A stretch of DNA of 64,000 nucleotides from an uncultured Muribaculaceae bacterium (lineage in GTDB: Bacteria > Bacteroidota > Bacteroidia > Bacteroidales > Muribaculaceae), in assembly GCA_910579995.1 (NCBI GenBank), contig CAJTWH010000003.1, positions 85,712-149,711 of the forward strand. The letters are read 5' to 3'. Each line of letters starts with the position of its first letter. Within the stretch, counting starts at the first letter, position 1. Shown here piece by piece: positions 54,632 to 63,899 of this stretch. The notes beneath the pieces were generated by a model that searched no databases, was not told where the DNA came from, and saw nothing but the letters and a program-made list of their open reading frames with translations. The translations under genes and the position numbers were made by a program.

Positions 54632-57600
54632 TTATTTTATGGTATAGATAGTTACAGGGCCGAGCAAGCCTGAAGTCTGAGGTACTTCGTTGGCTCCGAG
54701 TATTTCAAAGTTGGCATGTGTAACGCGCTCTTCAGGAGCGAGCGACGCGTCGGCAATCAGACGATTACGCCATGTGCTTACAACATCAATCTCCACCGTA
54801 TTATTACCCTCTTTAAGATAAGGAGTGATATTGACGCGGTAAGGATCGGTCCATACACCACCGGCATATTCACCGTTGACTTTCACCTTTGCCATTACCA
54901 TCACTTTGCCAAGGTCGATGTAAACTTCGCCCTGAGGTATCTGAGTGAGGTTGAAGTCGGTGGTATATACTGCTTTGCCTGAGTACGCGGCGATATTCGG
55001 GTCTGAGCTTGTGGTCCAGTCGAAGAGAGAGTCAACAGTTATCGGGTCTACCGGTCCGCGACGGCTCTCTTGGAATGAGATAGTCCATGGGCCGGCCGAG
55101 ATGTCGGCTACAATCTGCTTCTCGGGGTAATTCACATCACTTGTGGCCGCGGGAACGTCCTTGCGGAATACGATGAAGGCACTTTCGAGAGCGTCGAGTT
55201 GGAGAGGTATGGTGATTTCTCCATCATTGGCTGTGAATTGCGGCAGGGTACGGACTGTGCCGGTAGCTGCATCCCAAAGCTGAGGTTTGAGGCTCGGATC
55301 AACGCGGAAAGTGGCGTTGATATTGATAAGCTCCTCTGTGGGGTTGGCCACGAAATAAATCTGGGCGTCTTTGAGAGTGCGGTGTATGAACAGCGGCATT
55401 TGCTCTCCGGCAGGCACACTGAGGTCGGGGCGCAGACCGATTGCGTCGAATACCTCCTGAAGATTTGTGCCGGCGGCATAGACCTCACCCTTGCCGAGTG
55501 ATACCATCTGCTTGCCTTCCACCCACATGCGTGAGGCGATTTCCTGCACTTTCTTGTCAGATTCGGGATAGCCCTGAAGACTCGGCGAACGCACAGGCGC
55601 CGGGCCGAGAACCACAAGACCTTCTTTCACAAATTTCTCTATACATTCGAGCATTTCAGGGCGCATGGTATCTTGATTCGGCAACACGAGCACACGGTAT
55701 TCCATGCCGCTTTCGAGCACAAGACGTCCGTCTTTTACTTTTGCGCGATTTTTGAGAATGTCGGCATTGATATAGTCGAAAGAGTATCCTTCGGGAAGCG
55801 CAGGATTGCACTCGCCGGTCATCTTGGGAGCGTCCTCGCCGATGAAATAAGCCACGTCGGCGACATAACGGCCCTGCTGGAGCACATAGTTGCAACGGCG
55901 AAGATAATCAGTGAAGAGATCGAGCTGCTCAAACCATGTGTTCTTGCGGTTGAATTCATTGCCGAACCAAGCAGCCACACCGGGCTCATCGGGAGTGTCG
56001 AGCTGATGTATAACAAGGTGGAGAAGTGAGGCATTGATACCTTCGGCAAAGAAGCGGTCAACGCGTTGCTTCATCACATTGGGATAGCGGCCGAAAGGAT
56101 TGCCGGCTGCCGTACAAGACTCGGCCCATATCTTGTTCTTGCCATAGATATGACCGCACGAAGAGGCTGCGCGATTCTCGATATCACCCAAAGTACCCTC
56201 GCTCCAATATTCACCGGCAATCTCGTCGCTTTGTCCGCCATAGAGCAGGAACTCGCTCGGGAAACCCCAGTGGCCGTAGTTTTCAAGCCATGTGGTGAGG
56301 CCGTTTTGATTTGAGATTTCTTTCAGGCCGCCTACATATTCGTATGCAATCAGGTCGGCGATAAGGCGACGGAGGTCCCAGAGGAAGCGGTCAGACATCT
56401 CGTTGTCGCCTACAGGTATACCCTGAAGTACAGGCAGATAAGGCAGCGGAGAATAACCGTAGCGCTCTGTGAATTTCTCGGTCATGCCATCGGTCCAGTT
56501 CTGTCCGCCGGTCTCATAGCTGTCTTCAACGAGGATACGGAAAGTCTTGCGGTCTTCTGCAGGAATACGACGCATGATCTCGCCGATATAAGCGTCGAAA
56601 TGGCCTTTGAGATGGTCGCGGTTGAGCTTGTCAACTTCAAGACCACGTGCCTGCGGAGACGCGGGCGAGTTGGTGACGCCTGTGGTAGCCATAGCTATGC
56701 GCGATATCACCCAGCGGCCTTCGGGCACATCCCATGTCAGTTTGCCGTCTTTCACGTCCGAAGTGAGCACTACAACCTTCTCGGGGTCGAGTGTCCAATC
56801 AGCCGAAGTATATCCGGGCTGCTCATCCCACATGTAGAAATCCCACATAGGCAGGGGCACCTGACACATTTTTGCCAGCTGTTTCTCGGCTGTGCGCTCT
56901 ACTTTAGGCTGCTCAGAGAGCGTGAGTTCTACAGCGCCGTTACCCGGAGCGGCAATTTCAAGCATAAGCTCGCTGTATTCGCCCTCGGGGAGCGACACGA
57001 TAATGGGTGCGTAGGGGTCGAAACCTACTATATTCTGGTCATTGTAGCGGTCTATGGCAAATGTCTTGAGTACAGCCCAGTCATTGCCTTTACGCGCTTT
57101 GATTGAGGCTGCAGTATTTATCGGCGACGATACTTTTACTACAGCGCTGCGGAGCATTGCCGGTTTGTCGAGTTTGAGTGTCTGCACAAGAGGCTTGCAC
57201 TCGACTTTGTTGACCGTGACGGTTTTAGAATAAGCTTCCTTGTCGAACATAGGATATGCTATCACAGCTACGTCCTGACAGGCGCCTTCTACATCTGGCA
57301 AAGTGATAGTCTGCTCGCCGGGGCCGCTTACTTCGGTCTGCGCAGTCACGATATGGCGCATTGATTCCTCGGGCTTGATCCAAGGGCCGCCCGACTGACT
57401 CCAGCCGGGGCAGTTGAAAATGCCTATTTCGATATCAAGATCGCCGGCTACCTTAAGGGCACGGTGCATGGTTTCCCACCAGAGATCGCTGTTGTAAGTG
57501 CCATCTCCGTAAGGAAGGTCATCGAGTCCGATAATGCCGATTTGAGCACGGGTGATTCCGGCTTCTTTCATAGCACGCAGATCTTTTTCCGCACCCTCGG

Positions 57601-57781
57601 GTGAGAGATTGTCGTTGATCCAATACCAATAGGCCGCAACGCGGATACTGTCGGGAGGCGACATAAAATTCTCCTCTACCGTAGCGATTGAGACAGACGC
57701 GTCCTGACGGCTGCATGAGCACGGCACTACAAGCGCCGATGTTGCCACCGCGGCTGAGAAGATCAGTTTGTTTAAACGCAT
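54632..57781 (-). CDS. GH106-like alpha-L-rhamnosidase-type enzyme
   Basis: A 1049-residue secreted protein. The N-terminus has a signal ending near VVPCSCSRQ; a lipobox is weak, so lipoprotein status is uncertain. GH106 features are VAAYWYWINDNLSPEGAEKD, GIFNCPGWSQSGGPWI, PEESMRHIVTAQTEV, then RILVEDSYETGGQNWTDG, GQSDEIAGEYWSEG and IWAESCTAAGNPFGRYP with several Glu residues expected in the Ca-dependent inverting site. A C-terminal galactose-binding-like domain contains YIDLGKVMVMAKVKVNGEY and WRNRLIADASLAPEERVTH. Family length is about 1000, so it is complete. It is the first gene of a two-gene minus unit. Cleavage of alpha-rhamnosyl links is inferred from family, for example in pectin side chains. 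Confidence 0.85.
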   Translation of the reverse strand: MRLNKLIFSAAVATSALVVPCSCSRQDASVSIATVEENFMSPPDSIRVAAYWYWINDNLSPEGAEKDLRAMKEAGITRAQIGIIGLDDLPYGDGTYNSDLWWETMHRALKVAGDLDIEIGIFNCPGWSQSGGPWIKPEESMRHIVTAQTEVSGPGEQTITLPDVEGACQDVAVIAYPMFDKEAYSKTVTVNKVECKPLVQTLKLDKPAMLRSAVVKVSSPINTAASIKARKGNDWAVLKTFAIDRYNDQNIVGFDPYAPIIVSLPEGEYSELMLEIAAPGNGAVELTLSEQPKVERTAEKQLAKMCQVPLPMWDFYMWDEQPGYTSADWTLDPEKVVVLTSDVKDGKLTWDVPEGRWVISRIAMATTGVTNSPASPQARGLEVDKLNRDHLKGHFDAYIGEIMRRIPAEDRKTFRILVEDSYETGGQNWTDGMTEKFTERYGYSPLPYLPVLQGIPVGDNEMSDRFLWDLRRLIADLIAYEYVGGLKEISNQNGLTTWLENYGHWGFPSEFLLYGGQSDEIAGEYWSEGTLGDIENRAASSCGHIYGKNKIWAESCTAAGNPFGRYPNVMKQRVDRFFAEGINASLLHLVIHQLDTPDEPGVAAWFGNEFNRKNTWFEQLDLFTDYLRRCNYVLQQGRYVADVAYFIGEDAPKMTGECNPALPEGYSFDYINADILKNRAKVKDGRLVLESGMEYRVLVLPNQDTMRPEMLECIEKFVKEGLVVLGPAPVRSPSLQGYPESDKKVQEIASRMWVEGKQMVSLGKGEVYAAGTNLQEVFDAIGLRPDLSVPAGEQMPLFIHRTLKDAQIYFVANPTEELININATFRVDPSLKPQLWDAATGTVRTLPQFTANDGEITIPLQLDALESAFIVFRKDVPAATSDVNYPEKQIVADISAGPWTISFQESRRGPVDPITVDSLFDWTTSSDPNIAAYSGKAVYTTDFNLTQIPQGEVYIDLGKVMVMAKVKVNGEYAGGVWTDPYRVNITPYLKEGNNTVEIDVVSTWRNRLIADASLAPEERVTHANFEILGANEVPQTSGLLGPVTIYTIK

Positions 57782-57820
57782 AATAATTTTGTAAATGTGA
57801 TATAGTTTAGGTTTCTGCTG

Positions 57821-57828
57821 TAAAGGTA
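57821..57828 (-). promoter_or_regulatory. -7-like box of the GH106-like/DEP-protein unit
   Basis: The minus strand reads TACCTTTA, one mismatch to TAnnTTTG, 39 bases before the ATG. The 212-base divergent space 57782-57993 has no gene. On the plus strand CAAAGAAATGGAGC (57939-57952) resembles elements before the SusC and GH78-like genes. No clear plus-strand -7 box was found for the 57994 gene. Confidence 0.4.
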
Positions 57829-57993
57829 CACCTTTAATATGGATGAAATATTTTAATATGTATCAAATTTTATCGCTTTCGCACAAAAACGCCCTCACAG
57901 CCTTTTTAAAGCACAGATTAAAAAATTTTAGAAACATGCAAAGAAATGGAGCGCGATAAAAAATGCCGAAATTTGTAGTACAAAAATTTCACG

Positions 57994-60618
57994 ATGAACC
58001 GACCCTTATCTCATACCATAGCTGCCACAGCTCTCGCTTTGTCGGCAGTCATGACAGCCTTCGCAGATGGCTCAGATGTATCGAACCGATGTTCGCTTAC
58101 CTCCGCCCGTTTGCTGTGCCCTGCACTCGACGCCTCGTTTGAATCAGGCTTGGAGGCTTGCCGTCCTCGCACTGTGAGCAAGACTTTCGACAGAGCTCTC
58201 GACCTGAGTGAATCACCTATGATTGAATTCGCGCTGCTGGTGCCACAAGGGCCCGGACGCGACTTCGACGCGAGGCTTACAATACATTCGTCACAAGCCG
58301 ACACTTTCTCTGCCACCGCACACATAATCCCCACACTTTGGCAAGTAGTGATTTTCGACATGCACGAGTGTCCCTTTCTCGACGATGTCGCACAGATTGA
58401 TATCTCGGTTGTAAACCACAGCTCTGAAGCATGGTCGGCGGACTCTTATCAGGTTGCCAATATCAAGGCCGGCAAGGTGCTTGACCTTAATTTCGATATC
58501 CCCGGATCGGCGGAGCGCCTCACAACTTCGGGAAAAGGAAGTATACGGCAGACCGACGGCGCTGCTCTTTTCACCTTTACACAGGGCGACGCAGCAGAGA
58601 TAAGCACGGCCGGAAGCAGGAACAATATCTATAACCCTCGGCTCAACCGCCGCAACACTATAGCTGTCACGCTTGACAACCAAAGCACAGCCGACAGTAT
58701 GCAACTCGCTGTGACTACAGAGTGTGGCTGTTACAACAAGACTTTGCCGATTACTGCCGGCCGACAGATATCACTGTTCAACATGTCGGATATCGAGGCT
58801 GACACATGCCGTATACAAGGTCTTCGCCTCACACCCGTCGGCGGAGCCGGGAGTATATCAATCGACCGTATCTCATTCGAAAACGAGCGCCCCATCACCG
58901 CCCTTGCAGGAAAAATATTTTCGTGCACAGCAAGTCCCGACGAAATCACAATTACCGGCGAACTCAACCGGGCCGACGGTGTCGCCATCGAAATACGTCA
59001 TTGCCCGCATTGGCAGTCAGAATTGCCGTTCGACAGTCTGGAGTTGCTTGCAAGCTCTCCGGCAAAGAAAAATTTCACAATATCAGGGATACCTAACAGC
59101 CGTCTTGACGGAAAAATGTCGCATTTGAGCTCACGCATGGTGGCTGCTTTGAGAATGGCAGACGGCACCACTATAAGTATGGGCGAACCTTTCTTTATCA
59201 GCAACTGGCGCGACTTTATTTCCAATCCATACTCATTCGATACTGTAGACCGCAACTATCCGGTAGAGAACTTCGGAGCCAAAGGCGACGGAATCACCAA
59301 TGACAACGGAGCGATACAAGGCGCTATCGACGCTGCCGCTACCCTTGGAGGAGGAAAAGTTATATTGTCGGGAAACCGCACATATCTCGCCACAAATCTC
59401 GAACTCCGCCGCGGAGTAGAACTTGTGATTGACAGCGGCTCGACTCTCCGCCAGTCTCCGATATTCGATCATTACAAAGCATTCCCTCCCGAGTATGGGC
59501 ACGATAATGTCATTCCAAATATACCTTGGACGCATTGCATGTATACCAACCGCCCGCTTATTCTCGCAAAAGACACCGACCATGTGAAAATCACCGGTGG
59601 AGGCACTATCCGAATGGAAGACGTCTACAGCGAGAATCCACTCTGGAGTCACTATGCGAGGGTATGCAGCGACCGCATACATCTCGTGCCAATCGCGATA
59701 TGCAACACCAAGAATGTAGAAATCAGTGACATCGACATACTTCGCTGCAGCAATTACCATACTATCTTTTATCGCGCCGACAGCGTGTTTGTCGGAAATG
59801 TAAAGATGTATGAGGTCGCATGTCTCAGTGGCGACGGACTCAGCTTCGGCAACGCCGTGACAAACGTGCGTGTAGGCCGCTGCGTATTCGAATCCAACGA
59901 CGACGGCATAGTGCTCTGCAGCAGCTACAAAGACCCTCGTGGAGGCGTATGGCGCGAGCGCGTCGACTCCATCGATTCGTCAGTGCGCCATATCGAGGTG
60001 CTGGGCAGCTACATCGACGGCGCCCGCGGAGGTGGTGGTAAAGCGATAGCGCTCATTCCGTGGGGCTCTACAAACCCACGGCAGGATTATAACGAAATTG
60101 ACAATATCGAAGTGCGCGATTGTGTGCTGCGGGGCGGTCACTCGGTTGGATCATGGCCCGACAATCCATTCGACGGCAAACCTTTCGACAACGCCGAACC
60201 CGACGACTATGCTCCCGTCAAGAATCTGCGCATATTCAATAATGAATATCTGTCGGCTATGGCTCTCAACGGGGTCGTACCCACTACCCTGCTCACCGAT
60301 TGCGGCCTGCACGGAAGCAGCACATTCAAGAACGCCGACTTCACCGACCGCACGGCTTACTGGACTGTAGACGGCACCCACCAAGCTTCTGCAGGCGAAA
60401 TAAAACTTGACGACGCCATCATATACCAAGGTCTTCATCTCAATCCCGGCTCTTATACAATAGCGTGGGAAGGCAATGGCAAGATAAGCCCTTATATATG
60501 CGATATCAACGGTAACTCAATTTCCGACAAAGCAAGTTTCGAAATAAAAACTCCTTCAACAGTATTACTCGGCGTCAAAGGCCGGGGTGCAACAATAAAA
60601 TCGATAACACTAAAATAA
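57994..60618 (+). CDS. Secreted GH28-like right-handed beta-helix protein with large N-terminal region
   Basis: An 874-residue secreted protein (signal peptide to about residue 24, TAFAD). The first 415 residues are beta-rich and not recognised. From about residue 422 a pectate-lyase-type beta-helix begins (YPVENFGAKGDGITNDNGAI), the hallmark of GH28 polygalacturonase-like enzymes. The core has ITGGGTIRMEDVYSENP, DIDILRCSNYHTIFYRAD, CLSGDGLSFGNAV and FESNDDGIVLCSS with Asp636-Asp637, matching the acidic pair. The usual GHG and RIK signatures are not seen plainly, so activity may differ. First gene of a four-gene plus operon; the neighbouring esterase genes suit deacetylation of pectin. Substrate inferred only. 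Confidence 0.78.
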   Translation: MNRPLSHTIAATALALSAVMTAFADGSDVSNRCSLTSARLLCPALDASFESGLEACRPRTVSKTFDRALDLSESPMIEFALLVPQGPGRDFDARLTIHSSQADTFSATAHIIPTLWQVVIFDMHECPFLDDVAQIDISVVNHSSEAWSADSYQVANIKAGKVLDLNFDIPGSAERLTTSGKGSIRQTDGAALFTFTQGDAAEISTAGSRNNIYNPRLNRRNTIAVTLDNQSTADSMQLAVTTECGCYNKTLPITAGRQISLFNMSDIEADTCRIQGLRLTPVGGAGSISIDRISFENERPITALAGKIFSCTASPDEITITGELNRADGVAIEIRHCPHWQSELPFDSLELLASSPAKKNFTISGIPNSRLDGKMSHLSSRMVAALRMADGTTISMGEPFFISNWRDFISNPYSFDTVDRNYPVENFGAKGDGITNDNGAIQGAIDAAATLGGGKVILSGNRTYLATNLELRRGVELVIDSGSTLRQSPIFDHYKAFPPEYGHDNVIPNIPWTHCMYTNRPLILAKDTDHVKITGGGTIRMEDVYSENPLWSHYARVCSDRIHLVPIAICNTKNVEISDIDILRCSNYHTIFYRADSVFVGNVKMYEVACLSGDGLSFGNAVTNVRVGRCVFESNDDGIVLCSSYKDPRGGVWRERVDSIDSSVRHIEVLGSYIDGARGGGGKAIALIPWGSTNPRQDYNEIDNIEVRDCVLRGGHSVGSWPDNPFDGKPFDNAEPDDYAPVKNLRIFNNEYLSAMALNGVVPTTLLTDCGLHGSSTFKNADFTDRTAYWTVDGTHQASAGEIKLDDAIIYQGLHLNPGSYTIAWEGNGKISPYICDINGNSISDKASFEIKTPSTVLLGVKGRGATIKSITLK

Positions 60619-60631
60619 ACATAAATCAATC

Positions 60632-61432
60632 ATGAAATTCTTACGCTATGTAGCCGCTGTGACAGCCTTGGCTTTCGCATGCAATGTGTGGGCTCAATGG
60701 TCGCCTACCAAAACGGTCTTCGACATACAGAAGCCCATAATGAAAGTGTTTCTGCCCAAAGATGAGCTCAATACCGGCCGTGCCGTAGTAGCATGCCCCG
60801 GAGGCTCATATCTTGGCCACGCCATAGGCCATGAGGGTTGGGACTGGGCTCCTTTCTTCAACAAACAGGGTATCGCACTTATCGTTCTTCAATATACATT
60901 GCCTGCCGGCGACCGCAGTAAACCTATCGGCGACGCCGAGGCGGCAATAAAGATGGTACGCGACAGTGCCGAAGTATGGCATATCGACCCTGCTCAGGTA
61001 GGCATTATGGGTTCGTCGGCCGGCGGTCACCTCGCCTCCACAATCGCCACACACAGCACCGCACCCGATGTCCGTCCCGATTTCCAGATACTTTTCTATC
61101 CTGTGATTTCAATGGACGCCCAACGCGGCCATCAGCTCACACACGACAATTTTCTCGGCCCCGACGCCCCACAGGAGCTTGTCGATGAGTTTTCAAACGA
61201 AAAACAATGCACCCCGCAGACACCGCGCGCCATCATTCTTACATCCGACGACGACAGCGGCGTAAACTCGGCCAACAATGCAGCACAATATTATATCGCT
61301 CTCAAAGCCGCAGGTGTGCCCGCTACACTTCATATCTATCCTACGGGCGAACATGGCTGGGGTTCGCTGCAATCATTCCAGCACCACACCGAAATGCTCG
61401 AAGACCTTTCGGCATGGCTACGTACATTCTAA
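60632..61432 (+). CDS. Secreted alpha/beta-hydrolase (carbohydrate esterase type)
   Basis: A 266-residue serine hydrolase with signal peptide (ending CNVWA). It belongs to the acetyl-esterase/lipase-like group that strips acetyl groups from hemicellulose or pectin. The nucleophile is Ser129 in GIMGSSAGGHLAS; the acid is in LTSDDDSGV and the base in YPTGEHGWGS. An oxyanion-type ACPGGSYLGHAIGHEG lies near the start. It is 13 bases after the GH28-like gene. Acting on acetylated poly-sugar is likely from context; substrate not proven. Confidence 0.87.
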   Translation: MKFLRYVAAVTALAFACNVWAQWSPTKTVFDIQKPIMKVFLPKDELNTGRAVVACPGGSYLGHAIGHEGWDWAPFFNKQGIALIVLQYTLPAGDRSKPIGDAEAAIKMVRDSAEVWHIDPAQVGIMGSSAGGHLASTIATHSTAPDVRPDFQILFYPVISMDAQRGHQLTHDNFLGPDAPQELVDEFSNEKQCTPQTPRAIILTSDDDSGVNSANNAAQYYIALKAAGVPATLHIYPTGEHGWGSLQSFQHHTEMLEDLSAWLRTF

Positions 61433-61456
61433 AAACATCATAAAAAACACACAGCA

Positions 61457-62356
61457 ATGTTCAAAAAACTCTTTCTGATACTGGTAGTGCTCCTTGCGGC
61501 CGGTGTCACAGTATCGGCCAAATCAAAGAAGAAAGCCGAGCCCGAATCTTCTTTCACCATGTGGCAGATACCTGCCTATATCGGCACAAACATCGGCAAC
61601 TCCTACGTATTCCAGACCAAGACCGGCAAAGTGATTGTATTCGACGGCGGCCGCCCCGACGAGGCTCTCTTCCTCCGCGGCTTTATCGGCGCTCTCGGCA
61701 ACGAGGTTGAGGCTTGGTTTATTTCTCATCCCCACGACGACCACATGGGTGCTCTCTGGGAGATTCTCAAAGACCGCCGCGGTATGAAAATCAACCACAT
61801 CTACCACTCACGCTTCTCTGATGAACTCGTGGAACTCGAACAACCTTACGGCGAATATGCCAAAGGTTTCTATTCTGTTCTCGACACCTGCACAGTGCCT
61901 GTAACCGACCTTCGCGAGCCCGGCCTCACCGGCAATATCGACGGCTTCAACTTCAAGATTCTTGCCGTTACTAACGAAGAACTGCACATGAATCCTTTCA
62001 ACAACTCATCTACTGTAATCAAGGTTTGGGATGACAAGAAATCGATTCTCTTCCTTGCCGACACAGGCGCCGAGGCCGGCGACAAGCTTTTCAACGGCCC
62101 TTACCGCAAAGACCTTGACTGCGACTATCTGCAGGTGGCTCATCACGGCCAGAACGGTTGCCGCGAGGAGTTCTATAAATCAATCAAATTCCGCGCATGT
62201 CTGTGGCCTACAGCTTACTGGATCTGGACAAACGACTTCGGTGGCGGCCCCGGCACAGGTACCCTCACCACAGCCGAGACACGCCGCTGGATGGACGAAA
62301 TCGGCATAAAGGAGCACCATGTCTATTGCCTCGAAGGTATCTTCAAACTTGATTGA
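61457..62356 (+). CDS. Secreted metallo-beta-lactamase-fold hydrolase
   Basis: A 299-residue MBL-fold protein with a clear signal peptide (LFLILVVLLAAGVTVSA). The metal-binding motif HxHxDH is intact (SHPHDDHMGA, His91, His93, Asp95, His96), the aspartate bridging ligand lies in LFLADTGAEAG, and a further His is in VAHHGQNGCREEF. The fold also serves ComEC-like proteins and phosphodiesterases. It lies between an esterase and a SASA-type gene in a PUL operon, 24 bases after the first and 1 base before the second. The target could be a phosphodiester or ester on the glycan. Function not assigned. Confidence 0.8.
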   Translation: MFKKLFLILVVLLAAGVTVSAKSKKKAEPESSFTMWQIPAYIGTNIGNSYVFQTKTGKVIVFDGGRPDEALFLRGFIGALGNEVEAWFISHPHDDHMGALWEILKDRRGMKINHIYHSRFSDELVELEQPYGEYAKGFYSVLDTCTVPVTDLREPGLTGNIDGFNFKILAVTNEELHMNPFNNSSTVIKVWDDKKSILFLADTGAEAGDKLFNGPYRKDLDCDYLQVAHHGQNGCREEFYKSIKFRACLWPTAYWIWTNDFGGGPGTGTLTTAETRRWMDEIGIKEHHVYCLEGIFKLD

Positions 62357-62357
62357 C

Positions 62358-63809
62358 ATGAAGCTTACACCTATAAGGATCCTGACACTTGCGGCAGCAG
62401 CCGCAGGCTGTCAGGCCTCTTTTGCACTTGAGCTGCCCGATCAGCTCGGCGACCACGCCGTGCTGCAGCAGCAATCCGACGCCAAGCTATGGGGTTGGGC
62501 TAAGCCCGGCGCCGAAATTACCGCCTCACCTTCATGGAGCAAAAAAACAGTCAAAACAAAAGCCGACGCCTCGGGCCGCTGGTCGCTGAGCGTGGCAACC
62601 CCCGCAGCTTCATACCAACCCTACTCCATCAAATTCACCGAAGGAAAGGAAAGCCTCACCATCAATGATATTCTCATCGGCGAGGTGTGGCTTGCCGCCG
62701 GACAATCGAATATGGAAATGCCTATGCGCGGCTTCAACTCGCAGCCCGTAGAGGGTGCCGGAGCCGATGTAGCCCGCTCCGGGGCACTCCGCGACAAGGT
62801 GCGAATGGCCTACGTAGTACGTGGTGACAAATACGAGCCTCAGGAGCGCATTGGCGGCAAATGGATGGTTTCTTCGCCCGAGAATACCGCCGAATTCAGT
62901 GCACAAGGCTTCTATTTCGCCCGCGAGCTTAATGAGCTAATCGATGTCCCTGTGGGCATACTCTGCGTGTCGTATGGCGGCACTCAGATCGAGGGGTGGC
63001 TTCCGCGCGACATTCTCGAACGCTACGGCTACAACCCCGACGCAGAGCCCGAAATCAAAGAATTGGCTCCGGCTTACTTCTACACAACAAAATACTATTC
63101 TATGCTCTACCCTCTCATCGGGTATACCATAAAAGGATTTCTGTGGAATCAAGGTGAGTCGAACATCTTAAATCCCGACAACTATGCCCAACTTCTGACG
63201 GAGATGGTGGCACGCTGGCGCAGCGACTGGGGCGACAAGGACAACAGCCTTTCTTTCTATCAGACCGAGAATCCGCCTTTCGGTTGGTTCAATCCCGGAG
63301 GGCTGCCTGCGGCGCTCGTACGAGAGCAGCAGAACAAGGCCGTGGATATGATTCCGAACAGCGGCATTACGTGCACAAACGACCTCGTCTATCCATACGA
63401 GACGGATGTCATCCACGGTACAAAGAAACGTGAGATTGGCGAGCGCATGGCCTGGCAGGTTGCCGAGCGCGACTATGGCGTAAAAGGCATGACATGGCGC
63501 TGCCCTGCATACGAGAGCCACACCATAGCCGACGACGGCACAGCCCGCGTGCGCTTTAAAGACACGGCTTTCGGCCTAGTGCCCAACTGCGGCAACGTAG
63601 AAGGCTTTGAGGTGGCCGGCGATGACGGTGTTTTCCACGTCGCACAGGCCAAAGTTGACTGGAACAATCCCGAGGTTATCTTATCATGTCCCGAGGTTAA
63701 AGACATAAAGAATATCCGCTACTGTTTCAAAAACTTCGAGATCGGCGGCTTGCGCAACTCGTGGGGCATGCCGGCAATCCCCTTCCGCACCGACGAGCTG
63801 AAACAATAA
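62358..63809 (+). CDS. Sialate O-acetylesterase-like SGNH hydrolase
   Basis: A 483-residue secreted esterase. The start at 62358 (MKLTPIRILTLAAAAAG) follows the MBL stop by one base and gives a good signal peptide; the frame could be read from further upstream, but that would overlap the MBL gene. The N-terminal beta-domain (LPDQLGDHAVLQQQSDAKLW) and the catalytic segment LAAGQSNMEMPMRG with Ser117 are family-typical, as are SYGGTQIEGWLP, KGFLWNQGESN and the final DVIHGTKKREIGERMA with the His. Such enzymes remove acetyl groups from sialic acid or plant glycans; in PULs with pectinases they often act on acetylated plant sugars. Last gene of the plus operon; a hairpin follows. Confidence 0.9.
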   Translation: MKLTPIRILTLAAAAAGCQASFALELPDQLGDHAVLQQQSDAKLWGWAKPGAEITASPSWSKKTVKTKADASGRWSLSVATPAASYQPYSIKFTEGKESLTINDILIGEVWLAAGQSNMEMPMRGFNSQPVEGAGADVARSGALRDKVRMAYVVRGDKYEPQERIGGKWMVSSPENTAEFSAQGFYFARELNELIDVPVGILCVSYGGTQIEGWLPRDILERYGYNPDAEPEIKELAPAYFYTTKYYSMLYPLIGYTIKGFLWNQGESNILNPDNYAQLLTEMVARWRSDWGDKDNSLSFYQTENPPFGWFNPGGLPAALVREQQNKAVDMIPNSGITCTNDLVYPYETDVIHGTKKREIGERMAWQVAERDYGVKGMTWRCPAYESHTIADDGTARVRFKDTAFGLVPNCGNVEGFEVAGDDGVFHVAQAKVDWNNPEVILSCPEVKDIKNIRYCFKNFEIGGLRNSWGMPAIPFRTDELKQ

Positions 63810-63833
63810 CTTCTTCAGCAAGAATATAATTTT

Positions 63834-63861
63834 AGCGGGGATGATTCACATCATCCCCGCT
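63834..63861. terminator. Hairpin at the end of the plus-strand esterase operon
   Basis: AGCGGGGATGA (63834-63844) pairs perfectly with TCATCCCCGCT (63851-63861) around TTCACA. No T-run follows on either strand, so it is a weak terminator or a message-end stabiliser shared by two convergent genes. Confidence 0.6.
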
Positions 63862-63899
63862 ACTCATATATGGTAAGTCGATAATTGTATTACCTGCGC

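Noticed and set aside
62319..62357. An upstream start for the sialate O-acetylesterase-like gene
   Set aside because: It overlaps the MBL gene and precedes the signal peptide; the ATG at 62358 fits family and spacing.
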